DNA of 64,000 bases from positions 372,001 through 436,000 of the forward strand of contig NZ_SSOC01000002.1 of the NCBI RefSeq assembly GCF_004801295.1. The letters are read 5' to 3'. The translations under genes were made by a program, and so were the position numbers. The DNA is from Pseudothauera nasutitermitis (GTDB lineage Bacteria; Pseudomonadota; Gammaproteobacteria; Burkholderiales; Rhodocyclaceae). Below are positions 1-7,642 of the stretch, in pieces; the stretch's first letter is position 1; each line of letters opens with the position of its first letter. The notes beneath the pieces were generated by a model, which did not search any database, had not been told where the DNA came from, and worked only from the letters and a program-made list of their open reading frames with translations.

Positions 1-272
1 ACACGATCCCGGTACGCTTGCGCAGCTGCCATCGGATCAACCTCCAATGCCGACAACCCCGGCACTTGGGCAATGGCAACGACCTGGTGGCCGATCGTCT
101 GGTCGAAGACTTGACCGACATTGGAAGCGGGGTCGGTACTGACCAGCAGCACCCTTTTACCGGCGTCTGCCAGATGCACGGCGGTGGCGCAAGCCAACGA
201 GGTTTTCCCTACACCACCTTTCCCGGTAAAGAACAGAAAGGGCGGTGCATCGTGTAGAAATTTGAATGGCAT
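1..272 (-). CDS. arsA: ArsA arsenite-stimulated ATPase, N-terminal fragment (cut by window edge)
   Basis: The first 90 or so residues of an ArsA ATPase, which energises arsenite extrusion with a membrane permease. The start at 272 is followed by the deviant Walker A motif GKGGVGKT at residues 17-24 and the [12 protein letters not shown] signature. The gene runs off the left edge, so the second ATPase half and metal-site cysteines cannot be judged. It begins 34 bases after the arsD stop, and the two were probably transcribed together. It is clearly related to the complete ArsA at 20377-22143 but is a different copy. Identification is firm; completeness is unknown. Confidence 0.9.
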   Translation of the reverse strand, partial: MPFKFLHDAPPFLFFTGKGGVGKTSLACATAVHLADAGKRVLLVSTDPASNVGQVFDQTIGHQVVAIAQVPGLSALEVDPMAAAQAYRDR

Positions 273-306
273 GAGGTACTCCGTAATGTGGGTATGGGCC
301 TGGCAC

Positions 307-663
307 TCAGGCGCGTGCGGCAGGGTTGCAGCAGGGCGTTGGCGGCGTGCTGCCGGCCTGCATGGACTCGGCACCAGACCAGCGAGCCAGTTCCTCGCGG
401 TTCGGCAGGCGGCCCGTTAGGGCGATCACGCCATTGACCAGCGTGAGCGGCAGCGACTGCGTGCCCGATACGTCAAGGAATTCCTTGACGCGCGGATTGC
501 TGACGAAGCTCTGCGGATTTTTCAGCAGGTTGTGGCGTTTGATCTCCAGCCCCTGCTGCCTGCACCAATCCATGTCGGCGTTGAAGTGCAGCGCGGCTTG
601 GTCGATCACGACGCTGCTGGTGGCGCAGCATCCTGCGGGCTCGAAGATTTCGATGGTGGGCAT
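307..663 (-). CDS. arsD: ArsD arsenical metallochaperone/repressor, variant
   Basis: ArsD passes arsenite to ArsA and can act as a weak repressor. The 118-residue product has the vicinal pair C12-C13 and a second pair C111-C112 near the end. The third cysteine of the canonical chaperone site (position 18) is valine here, unlike the other ArsD in this window (20004-20363), which has C12, C13 and C18. Metal binding by this copy may therefore differ. It lies directly before arsA and after the padR gene. A long AT-rich upstream spacer (664-787) with an inverted repeat is a likely control site. Confidence 0.9.
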   Translation of the reverse strand: MPTIEIFEPAGCCATSSVVIDQAALHFNADMDWCRQQGLEIKRHNLLKNPQSFVSNPRVKEFLDVSGTQSLPLTLVNGVIALTGRLPNREELARWSGAESMQAGSTPPTPCCNPAARA

Positions 664-714
664 TTGGGCTCCTTTCGAGAGGTCGGTGAAAACGGAAATG
701 TAGTTACTTATGGT

Positions 715-754
715 CTATGTATCGATGGTCGATAGATGGTACGTCAATACATAG
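715..754. promoter_or_regulatory. Candidate operator upstream of arsD
   Basis: An exact inverted repeat, ctatgtat (715-722) and atacatag (747-754), lies in the AT-rich spacer between padR and arsD. Copies of gatggtc are interspersed. The position fits an operator controlling arsD-arsA. The binding protein (PadR or ArsR) is an inference. Confidence 0.4.
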
Positions 755-787
755 ATGGTCAATGCCTGTATTCAAAAAAAAACGCCA

Positions 788-1165
788 TTACTGACGGGTG
801 ATGTGCGCAGCCACCTCCATCCAAGCATCTACCGCCACCGTGAAGGCTTCGCGGCCCTTGTCGGTCAACGTGTAAACCTTGCGTCCACGGCCTGCGACCG
901 TTTCGGTATGCGCGGTGACATAGCCGCCCTGCTCGAACTCACGCAACACCGGGTAGATGGTGCCTTCGGTAGGTGCGCAACAACCTTGGGTCGAGCACTC
1001 CACTTCACGTGCGATCTCATAGCCGTGCATGGGCCGCTTTTGCAGCACGCTCAGGATGAAGAACTTGGACAGGCTCATCTTGATGATGCCGCTCCAATAC
1101 AACCGGTCGGTATAGTCCACCGGTGTGCGCTCTACGGTCTTGAGGGAAGTCGTCGATTTAACCAT
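788..1165 (-). CDS. PadR-family transcriptional regulator with cysteine cluster, in ars locus
   Basis: A 125-residue PadR-type winged-helix regulator. The core (MHGYEI, EGTIYPVLREFEQGGYV, GRGRKVYTLTDKG) is typical of the family. Just before the recognition region it carries Cys57, Cys62 and Cys63 (C-x4-CC), which ordinary PadR proteins lack. The gene lies between arsO and arsD, so a role as an arsenite-responsive repressor is plausible but inferred. An internal Met at residue 30 (coordinate 1078) could be the true start; the longer form is listed because the palindrome at 1178-1198 sits just upstream of it. Confidence 0.8.
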   Translation of the reverse strand: MVKSTTSLKTVERTPVDYTDRLYWSGIIKMSLSKFFILSVLQKRPMHGYEIAREVECSTQGCCAPTEGTIYPVLREFEQGGYVTAHTETVAGRGRKVYTLTDKGREAFTVAVDAWMEVAAHITRQ

Positions 1166-1177
1166 GAGCGTAACTAT

Positions 1178-1198
1178 ATACCTTGTCCATCAAGGTAT
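1178..1198. promoter_or_regulatory. Perfect palindrome upstream of padR gene
   Basis: ataccttg (1178-1185) and caaggtat (1191-1198) form an exact 8-bp inverted repeat with a 5-base spacer, 13 bases upstream of the padR start. Its size and place fit a dimeric repressor operator, probably autoregulatory. Confidence 0.5.
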
Positions 1199-1330
1199 CA
1201 AGCAGCAACCGAAAAAATCCCCTCCTGGGGCGGTGCCTGGCCGGATGGAGGGCACTCCCTGTGGTGCATGAGTCTGCGGTCACAAGTGCAGGATCACGAG
1301 CCGCGATGAAGGGCAAGCCAAGCATCGAGT

Positions 1331-2419
1331 TCATGGCGTCCTGGCCTCTGTCGTGTTCGCCTTGCCGACTTGCTGATCGCTCTCGCGCAAGTACTCAATC
1401 AGGTACGGCATGATGTGCGCCGCATCGGCGCCCGCACCGCGCAGAGTGGCGGATGCGAAGTTGCGCTGCCGTGGAAAGCCCACGAAGTAGAGGCCGGGAA
1501 TGCCTTGGGCGATGCCGTTCTGCTGTGCCAGGCGGTTGTCGGCGCTGACAGCGCCCAGTTCCCGGAGATAGGAGGCATTCGGGCGGAAGCCCGTGGCGAA
1601 TAGCAGAACATCCACCTGTTCTTCGGTTCCATCTGGCCAGATCACGCCGCGCTCGGTGATGCGGGTGAACATTTCCTGGCGCTGCACCCGTCCGGTCTTG
1701 ATTGCGTGACTGTATTTGCCGTTGTCGAGTACCGGCGTGCTCTGGTCGTTGAGCCAGCGCGTTTGCTCCAGGCCCGTCCACTTCACCCAGAAATGGAAGT
1801 CCAGTCCGAGGATGCGTTGCGGAAAGAAGCGGATCGGCTGCAAGGTGGCCAGCTTCACGCGGGCAACACCGGCAAGCTCCGTGGCGATTTGCACGGCAGA
1901 GTTCGCGCCGCCAACCACGACGATGCGGCTCCCCAGGAATCCCTTGGGATTCAGATACTCGGCACTGTGCAGCATGCACCCACGAAACTGCTCTTGTCCC
2001 TCGATGGCCGGAACATGGGGCATGCCAAACGCGCCGGAGGCTGCGACAAGCGTCTTGGCGCGGTAGTGTTGGCCGCTGGCCGTCACCGCCTCGAATGCGT
2101 CACCATCACGGACGACGTTCACCACCTTCTCGCCGACGCGAACCGGCAGCCGGAATTTATGCGCGTACTCGTCCAGGTAGCCCACGACTTCATCGCGGTG
2201 CGGGTAGCGCCTTTGCGGCCCCGGAAACGGCAGGCCGGGCAGCGCGGAGTAGCCAGCGGGCGAGAACAACTCCAGGCTGTCGTAGTAGCTTCGCCACGCG
2301 CCGCCGGAGCGGTCGGAGGCTTCCAGAATCAGGAAGTCAATTTGCCGTTGCGCAAGGTGCCAGCCCGTGGCCAAGCCAGCTTGGCCACCGCCGATGACGA
2401 GGGTCTGCAATATCTTCAT
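1331..2419 (-). CDS. arsO: ArsO-like flavin-dependent monooxygenase/oxidoreductase
   Basis: A 362-residue FAD/NAD(P)H-dependent oxidoreductase. The FAD-binding motif GGGQAG is at residues 10-15, a second Rossmann motif (VVVGGANSA) is near 167-175, and the family motif LLFATGFRPN is near the C-terminus. This architecture matches the monooxygenase-like proteins called ArsO found in ars operons; the exact reaction is not established by the sequence. The start at 2419 was chosen because the longer in-frame extension runs through the operator at 2441-2455. It is downstream of arsR on the same strand, with its own operator-like site. Confidence 0.8.
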   Translation of the reverse strand: MKILQTLVIGGGQAGLATGWHLAQRQIDFLILEASDRSGGAWRSYYDSLELFSPAGYSALPGLPFPGPQRRYPHRDEVVGYLDEYAHKFRLPVRVGEKVVNVVRDGDAFEAVTASGQHYRAKTLVAASGAFGMPHVPAIEGQEQFRGCMLHSAEYLNPKGFLGSRIVVVGGANSAVQIATELAGVARVKLATLQPIRFFPQRILGLDFHFWVKWTGLEQTRWLNDQSTPVLDNGKYSHAIKTGRVQRQEMFTRITERGVIWPDGTEEQVDVLLFATGFRPNASYLRELGAVSADNRLAQQNGIAQGIPGLYFVGFPRQRNFASATLRGAGADAAHIMPYLIEYLRESDQQVGKANTTEARTP

Positions 2420-2440
2420 GGTCAATTTATCATCTATATA

Positions 2441-2455
2441 TGCGCATACATGCAC
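2441..2455. promoter_or_regulatory. ArsR-type operator before arsO
   Basis: tgcgcatacatgcac, near-palindromic. Its reverse complement differs at one position from the element at 2891-2905 upstream of arsR. Two matching sites, each ahead of an ars gene, indicate a shared operator. Confidence 0.55.
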
Positions 2456-2482
2456 ACAATGAACAAAAAAAGGGGCGAACGA

Positions 2483-2848
2483 TCATTTGTTCCTAGCCCC
2501 GTTCGCAGGGCAGCAATAGGGCGCGAGTCGGCCAACTTCACGCAAGATCACCTCGAACTTGTGCATGATCGCCGGCCCGTCTACCTCGTAGATGCGATGA
2601 CGCCCTGCGCGCTCCATGCGCACGATCCCGGCCTCCAACAGCAGTTGCAGGTGCCGCGAAATCACCGAACGCTCCTGCGGCAGCTTCTCCGCGATCTGTC
2701 CCACGTCCGCCCGGCCAAGCAGCATCAGTTGCCGCAGGACGGCGACACGCGAGGTTTCCTGCAACGCCTTGAACAGCGGGTCGTCCAGCACGGCTATTGC
2801 CGAGTTGATGGCCTGGGTGCGCAGTGCTTCTTGGGTCGGGTCGTTCAT
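2483..2848 (-). CDS. arsR: ArsR-family metalloregulatory repressor
   Basis: A 121-residue winged-helix repressor of the ArsR/SmtB family. The helix-turn-helix spans roughly residues 48-78 (DVGQIAEKLP, SVISRHLQLLLEAGIV). A vicinal pair, C112-C113, sits at the C-terminus. The usual ELCVCD-type cysteine motif in the recognition helix is absent, so any arsenite site would be C-terminal. It is not closely similar to the ArsR at 19139, so the two ars operons have different regulators. Confidence 0.85.
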   Translation of the reverse strand: MNDPTQEALRTQAINSAIAVLDDPLFKALQETSRVAVLRQLMLLGRADVGQIAEKLPQERSVISRHLQLLLEAGIVRMERAGRHRIYEVDGPAIMHKFEVILREVGRLAPYCCPANGARNK

Positions 2849-2890
2849 CTTCTGTCGGGGCTGTCGGGGTCAGGTGGCAACATATTATAT

Positions 2891-2905
2891 GTGCATATAT
2901 GCGCA
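2891..2905. promoter_or_regulatory. ArsR-type operator before arsR
   Basis: gtgcatatatgcgca lies in the AT-rich promoter of arsR, about 43 bases from its start. It is almost the reverse complement of the site at 2441-2455. Confidence 0.55.
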
Positions 2906-2924
2906 CGCATAATTAATTCGATCT

Positions 2925-4907
2925 TTAGCCGACGGACGGGCCGCGCTGGCGACCGAGTTCCCAGGAGGCATGCCCGCCGCGGACTGTGGCAGCCAGGGAT
3001 TGGCCCAGCCGCTGTTCGATGACGGGCTTCCAAGGTACGAGCGTGAAACCCAAGCCGTCGTCCAGCATGGCGAAGCGCCCGCTGGCAAGCATGATGGAGC
3101 GCCGGTAGATACCGGCCACGCGCTGCCCGTCGGCTACCGGGCGATGCTCCAGGGCGGTTTCGGCGGCAATGTCCTTGGCGGCCTGCGCCAGTTCCCGATT
3201 GCGCAGCGTGCCCAGCAGGTTGCGGGCGAGGATGACGCGCTGGCCGTGTCGTTGGGCTAGCCCCTGCTCTTCGAGGAAGTCGGCACGCTGCCGCATGGCC
3301 TGCTTGGCGTCGCCGCCAAAGCCCAGGTCGCCCAGGCCCGAGCCACCGCCGATCAACTGCTGGTCGAGCCAGGTGGCCCCGATCACGTGGGCCTGCCGCT
3401 CGATGGGCAGGTGAGATTTCAGCTCCACGGCCACGCCGCCCAGGCGCTGCGCATCGTACTGGCGGCCACGCTCGGCCAGGTCGTCCGGCACCTCCCATAG
3501 CCCTTCGGCGACGCGCTCCACGATGCCGGCCCGGCGCAGGGCTTCCAGCCGCCGGACATGCGCCGCGACAACTTCCTGTGGGTCGCGCCCGTCCTTGGCA
3601 CGGCCCTGTTCGATTGCCAAGTGGTGATCGGCGCGGTACAGGCCATCGCTCGCCAGCGCGGCGATGTTTTTGTCGGCCGCGCGCACGTCGGTCGAACCCT
3701 TCACTTCCACCACCGCGCCTGTGGGATAGTTCGCCAGCTCGTCGCGGGCATTCAGCGCGACGTAGTGGGCCTTGCCGTCCGTGCCGTCGATGACCAGATA
3801 GCCCCGGTCGTGTAGTTCGTCGGCCAGCCCCTTCGCGGCCACGCGGCCAAGGATGGTTCTGCCATCGTCGCCCGGCTCGAACACTGCCAGCTCGCGCGGC
3901 TGCCCGCTCATGGCCCGCTGCATCGTGCGGATAATGTCGCCACGCTCGCCCAGGGCACGCAGGGTCTTTTCCGCATCGGCATGAATGGCCCAGGTGCCGG
4001 GCTGCGTCTCGTCGGCCAGGCCCAGACGCTGCAAGCGTTGCAAGCGGCCGATCAGCAGCAGGCGTTGGCGTTGCAAGTTCGGCTCGCTGAAGCGTTCGAT
4101 CTGCACCCGGCCATCCTCGCCGGATTCGCGCTGCAAGGTGCGATCCAGGCTTGTCCACCGCGCCTGTTCCACCTCGCGCCCCAAGGTCTGCTGGATCTCC
4201 AACTCGGTGCGCGGCCCCAGCCATTCGGTCGCCAACTCGGCGGCACGATGGCGGAAACCGTGGGCGATGTAGTCGCCGGCGATGATGAGGTCTTTGCCGG
4301 TGTCGTCGCGTCCGCGCACGATCAGGTGGGTGTGCGGGTTATCGGTGTTCCAGTGATCAACTGCTACCCAGTCCAGCCGCGTGCCCAGGTCTGCTTCCAT
4401 GCGGCTCACCAGATGGCGGGTATAAGTGCGCAGGTCGTCCAGCTCGGCTCCATCCTCGGGCGAGACAATGAAGCGGAAATGGTGCCGGTCGTCGGCGCAG
4501 CGTTCCTTGAAGGCGTCCAGGTCGGCTTCGTCGGCCTGCGGCCCGTAGGCCCGGCCCGGTTCGCCATCACGGCCCGCGCCGTCGCGTTCGACATAGCGCA
4601 GGTGCTTGGCGAGAGACTGTGGGCTGGCCCGCTGGTGATTGACCAGCAGCGTCTTGATGGTCACGCGCCGCGACATGGGCGTTAGCTTCGCCCCGGCGAA
4701 GCGCGCTGCCGTGTGGCCGCGCCCCAGGCGCGAGCCGGGACGCTGGCCGGTGCCAGCCGCCCCAGGACGGCGCACCGCCGACTTGCCGCTGCTGGCTTTG
4801 CCGGCCTGCTTGAGCACTTTGGAAACAAAGCTCTGCCCCTGGCCCTTGCCCCGGTTCTTCGGGGCGCTTGGGCGCACGCGGAAATCGTCGTCGCGGCGGT
4901 CGGTCAT
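2925..4907 (-). CDS. traI: Relaxase of Tn4371-type ICE (VirD2/TraI-like, DUF3363)
   Basis: A 660-residue conjugative relaxase that should nick oriT and lead strand transfer. The three-histidine metal motif (H185, H192, H194 in HWNTDNPHTH) is intact. A basic N-terminal extension precedes the catalytic domain, and the long C-terminal part matches the DUF3363 region of this relaxase type. The start at 4907 (MTDRRDDD) was chosen over a longer frame to 5378, which has no support and covers the probable oriT region. It is encoded next to traF, as in Tn4371-family elements. The type IV secretion genes are not in view and should lie left of the window. Confidence 0.9.
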   Translation of the reverse strand: MTDRRDDDFRVRPSAPKNRGKGQGQSFVSKVLKQAGKASSGKSAVRRPGAAGTGQRPGSRLGRGHTAARFAGAKLTPMSRRVTIKTLLVNHQRASPQSLAKHLRYVERDGAGRDGEPGRAYGPQADEADLDAFKERCADDRHHFRFIVSPEDGAELDDLRTYTRHLVSRMEADLGTRLDWVAVDHWNTDNPHTHLIVRGRDDTGKDLIIAGDYIAHGFRHRAAELATEWLGPRTELEIQQTLGREVEQARWTSLDRTLQRESGEDGRVQIERFSEPNLQRQRLLLIGRLQRLQRLGLADETQPGTWAIHADAEKTLRALGERGDIIRTMQRAMSGQPRELAVFEPGDDGRTILGRVAAKGLADELHDRGYLVIDGTDGKAHYVALNARDELANYPTGAVVEVKGSTDVRAADKNIAALASDGLYRADHHLAIEQGRAKDGRDPQEVVAAHVRRLEALRRAGIVERVAEGLWEVPDDLAERGRQYDAQRLGGVAVELKSHLPIERQAHVIGATWLDQQLIGGGSGLGDLGFGGDAKQAMRQRADFLEEQGLAQRHGQRVILARNLLGTLRNRELAQAAKDIAAETALEHRPVADGQRVAGIYRRSIMLASGRFAMLDDGLGFTLVPWKPVIEQRLGQSLAATVRGGHASWELGRQRGPSVG

Positions 4908-5343
4908 GGCCGTTCTCCCGGCAAGCTCTGGCGTGTCCAGTCGTGCGAAGCACGCGGACATGCCTGCATTGGCGCGACCTTCGCGCCGAACACGGCACGG
5001 CGGCGAAGCCGCTCCGTGCCGTGTTCCCCCCATGTGCAGACTGGCTTTCGACGCGGCCCGGTGCCGCGTCCTTTTGTCTTGCCTTCCGCCTGTGCCCCTC
5101 GCTGGCGCTCCGGGCATCGGCGGCCCGGCGGCGCTGCTGCGTGAGCAGCCAGCGCACCGGCGAACGCGGCAATGGCCGCAGGCCGGGCGCGTTCGAGGCA
5201 AGACGCCTGCACGTTGGACGGCTGCGCCGAAGGCAGCGCGACGTGCGGTGCGAATGCACCGGCACGGCAGGCGCGAAGACACGGCAGCAGACGGCAGAAC
5301 GACATGCCCGATGGCACGCCGGAGCGCAGCGAATCGGCGGCCA
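4908..5343. other. Non-coding spacer between relaxase and traF; candidate oriT
   Basis: A 436-base stretch without a convincing gene. It holds a perfect 13-bp inverted repeat, gaacacggcacgg (4988-5000) and ccgtgccgtgttc (5014-5026), around a 13-base loop, 80 bases upstream of the relaxase start. Inverted repeats beside a relaxase gene are typical of oriT. No nic consensus was recognised. Confidence 0.4.
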
Positions 5344-5943
5344 TCATGGGCGTGTCTCCAGCCAGATCGGGCGTGCAACGCCGATCACGGCGGATGCGCT
5401 GATCGGGCCGAAATACCGGCTGTCGAACGATGCCGGATTCGTCACGCTCAACAGGAACAGTTCGCCCGGTTCAAGGCGGCGGCAAAGCGGCAAGGACGGC
5501 AGCGCCCGGCCCAGCCGGTCGGCAGGCAGCACGGCGGCCGAAGGCACGCCGTCGATGCGTACCTGACCGGCGACGATGCAGACGTGTTGCGGCGCGACTG
5601 CGCCCACACGCTTGAGCAGCGGAATGCGCGTCGGCAGGTAGCCGCGCTGCGCAGCCAGCGCGGAAGCCGTGGCCGGCAGCGGCACCAGCACGATGCTGTC
5701 CACGGACAACGGACGTGGCAGCGAGGCGGTGCGACCGTCGAACGGGTCGATGCGATACCAGCCGACCGCCACGCTGTCGGACGGGTTGTAGGTCAGGCGT
5801 GGCAACGGCGACACGAAAGCCACCCAGGCCAGCGCAGCGAAGCCGATGGCGGCCAGTGTCGCCACGATGATGCGAACGCGCAGGCGCGAGCGAGGACGTG
5901 GCGCGGTGCCTGTGGTGGTGGCCGTGGTGGTCGGGGCGGTCAT
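5344..5943 (-). CDS. traF: TraF-like S26-family signal peptidase
   Basis: A 199-residue membrane peptidase of the S26 family. The TraF type processes and cyclises the conjugative pilin. A transmembrane segment covers residues 23-45. The expected catalytic serine is S57 (in YNPSDSVAVGWY), and a lysine follows in the LLKRVGAV block as the general base. The gene overlaps the upstream DUF2840 gene by four bases, so they are translationally coupled in the parA-RHH-DUF2840-traF operon. Confidence 0.88.
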   Translation of the reverse strand: MTAPTTTATTTGTAPRPRSRLRVRIIVATLAAIGFAALAWVAFVSPLPRLTYNPSDSVAVGWYRIDPFDGRTASLPRPLSVDSIVLVPLPATASALAAQRGYLPTRIPLLKRVGAVAPQHVCIVAGQVRIDGVPSAAVLPADRLGRALPSLPLCRRLEPGELFLLSVTNPASFDSRYFGPISASAVIGVARPIWLETRP

Positions 5944-6485
5944 GGCAGCACCTTCCCGGCTAGCCAGGCGGCGTGCCGCTCGGCGGTGTAGTCGGGCAGC
6001 GCAAGGCGGGCTGCCAGACGGTTGCCCAGCGTGCGCCAGTACGCGGGCGACACGTCGATGGTGGCGATGCCCAGCGCCTCGATGCCGTCGATGCGTTCCA
6101 GCACGGCACGCACGTTGGCATCGCCTTCGGCGTGCAGCAGCAGGCGCGCGCCGGGCTGCACGCCGGGGATGCGCTGCACGGCATTGAGCGGTGTAGCGGT
6201 CTGCATCACCATGAGTTGCCAGCGGATCGTGCCGTAGTCGTTCGCCTGCCAGCGGATGCGGCAGAGCATCGCGCCCGGCAGGAACACCGCGCAACGCCGC
6301 CAGCGGTCGAGCTGGAGCGTGCGCGCAGGTTCGCCGAAGCGCAGGTAGAGCTTGAAGCGGTGTTCGAGGTAGGCCAGCGAAACGCGCGTCAGCGGCACGT
6401 TGCCGGCCTGTCCGGCGAGTGCTGCGGGATGCAGCGGCAGCGCAGCCGTGGCCGCGCCAGCGGCAGGCGAAGCGGATGTGGTCAT
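5940..6485 (-). CDS. DUF2840-family ICE protein
   Basis: A 181-residue protein of unknown role that regularly occurs between the ParA-type gene and traF in Tn4371-like elements. Recognisable blocks are LTRVSLAYLEHRFKLYLRFG near the N-terminus and YWRTLGNRLAARL near the end. No catalytic motif or membrane segment was seen. It overlaps both neighbours by four bases. Confidence 0.75.
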   Translation of the reverse strand: MTTSASPAAGAATAALPLHPAALAGQAGNVPLTRVSLAYLEHRFKLYLRFGEPARTLQLDRWRRCAVFLPGAMLCRIRWQANDYGTIRWQLMVMQTATPLNAVQRIPGVQPGARLLLHAEGDANVRAVLERIDGIEALGIATIDVSPAYWRTLGNRLAARLALPDYTAERHAAWLAGKVLP

Positions 6486-6766
6486 GGTGTGTTCTCCCTG
6501 CGGTGCTCGGGAAACTCCCGCTCCAGCAGGCCGCGCAGCAGGTCGGCCACGGTTACGCCTTGCGTGAAGGCCGACACCTTGATGCGCGCCCGCATGGCGG
6601 GCGTAATGTCGAGGGTCAGGCGTGCGGTGTAGAGGTCGCCTTTGCCCAGCACATCGGCATCGCCCTGGCGAATCCACGCCTCGGCGTGCGGATTCGCGGG
6701 CGGACGTGCGCCGATGCCGACGCGCTTGCCCGTGCGTTTGTTGTTGGATGGCTGCTGCGCTGTCAT
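6482..6766 (-). CDS. Small ribbon-helix-helix-type protein, ParA partner
   Basis: A 94-residue basic protein. The C-terminal half (LTLDITPAMRARIKVSAFTQ, VTVADLLRGLLERE) looks like a ribbon-helix-helix DNA-binding domain. It overlaps the parA stop and the DUF2840 start. Small RHH proteins paired with a ParA ATPase often act as the centromere-binding partner; that role is inferred here. Confidence 0.7.
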   Translation of the reverse strand: MTAQQPSNNKRTGKRVGIGARPPANPHAEAWIRQGDADVLGKGDLYTARLTLDITPAMRARIKVSAFTQGVTVADLLRGLLEREFPEHRRENTP

Positions 6767-7401
6767 GTCGGCCACCGCAGCAGTTCGTCCACCAGGACGG
6801 TGATTTCGCGGGCGGCGGCACTGTCGGGCGCTGTCTCGCGTGCGAGCCGGCCAGCGGCCACGCTGTCGGCGAAGACGATGCGCTGATGCACCTCCGAGTG
6901 CAGCGCGGGCAGCGGCTGTTCGGCGAGTGATTGCCGCGCCTCGCGGCCGATGATGGTGGTGCTGACGCGCCGGTTGATGACGAAGGCCGCGCGCAGCGCA
7001 GGCCGGAACACCTGCGCCTCGCGGATCAGCGAAACCATTTCCGAGCTGGCCCAAAGGTCGTAGGGGCTGGGCTGCACCGGGATCAGCACGCGCTCGGCCG
7101 CCAGCAGCGCGGAGCGCGCCAAGGCGGCAATGCGCGGCGGGCCGTCGATGACGACGTGATCGGCCCGCCTGGCGAGTTCTGGCGCTTCCTGATGCAGCGT
7201 TTCGCGGGCAAGGCCCACGGCGCTGAACAGCCGTGGCAAGCCTTGCTGGCTTCTGCGTTGCGTCCAGTCCAGTGATGAACCCTGCGGGTCGGCATCGAGC
7301 AGGACGACATGCTGGCCGCGCAGCGCCAGTTCGCCCGCGATGTGGGTGGCGAGCGTGGTCTTGCCGACGCCGCCTTTCTGGTTGAGCAGAGCGAGGATCA
7401 T
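6763..7401 (-). CDS. parA: ParA-family partition ATPase
   Basis: A 212-residue Walker-type ATPase. The deviant Walker A KGGVGKTT is at residues 9-16, with LLDADPQGSS as the Walker A' region and HVVIDGPP as Walker B. Such proteins stabilise the element while it is excised. The start at 7401 puts the P-loop at the usual distance from the N-terminus. It heads the operon that runs to traF. Confidence 0.92.
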   Translation of the reverse strand: MILALLNQKGGVGKTTLATHIAGELALRGQHVVLLDADPQGSSLDWTQRRSQQGLPRLFSAVGLARETLHQEAPELARRADHVVIDGPPRIAALARSALLAAERVLIPVQPSPYDLWASSEMVSLIREAQVFRPALRAAFVINRRVSTTIIGREARQSLAEQPLPALHSEVHQRIVFADSVAAGRLARETAPDSAAAREITVLVDELLRWPT

Positions 7402-7642
7402 GGCGTGGCCCTCCGTGTTGGGAAGCCGGCCTGTCCGTGCCGTTTGGTGCTTGTCCACCGAAACGGCGCGCTTCTACTAAAAGTTATGTATTTATTGTTA
7501 GGTAAGTTAGAGGGGCCGCAAACCCGCGCCGTTATTGGCTTTCCGGCGTTTTCGTACTCCTGATAGCACGATAGGCGTACTCCTGATAGCACGATACCCG
7601 GTACTCCTGATAGCACGAGGCCGTCCACACCTTTTCCCGCAG
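7402..7642. other. AT-rich spacer with iteron repeats, probable origin of replication (oriV)
   Basis: This non-coding spacer separates repA and parA. It contains an AT-rich stretch (about 7470-7512) followed by three direct repeats. The arrangement resembles a plasmid-type origin recognised by the RepA encoded next door. Confidence 0.5.
7554..7618 (+). repeat. Three 18-bp iterons (gtactcctgatagcacga)
   Basis: Exact copies start at 7554, 7577 and 7601, a period of 23-24 bases, or about two helical turns. They lie just downstream of the repA stop. The spacing and identity are those of Rep-binding iterons. Confidence 0.75.

Noticed and set aside
2845-4224. A 459-codon minus-strand frame
   Set aside because: It overlaps the relaxase in another frame, is rich in Arg, Ala and Gly, and shows no motif.
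5344-6294. Longer start for TraF
   Set aside because: The extension lies inside the DUF2840 gene and would remove the normal N-terminal spacing of the membrane anchor.
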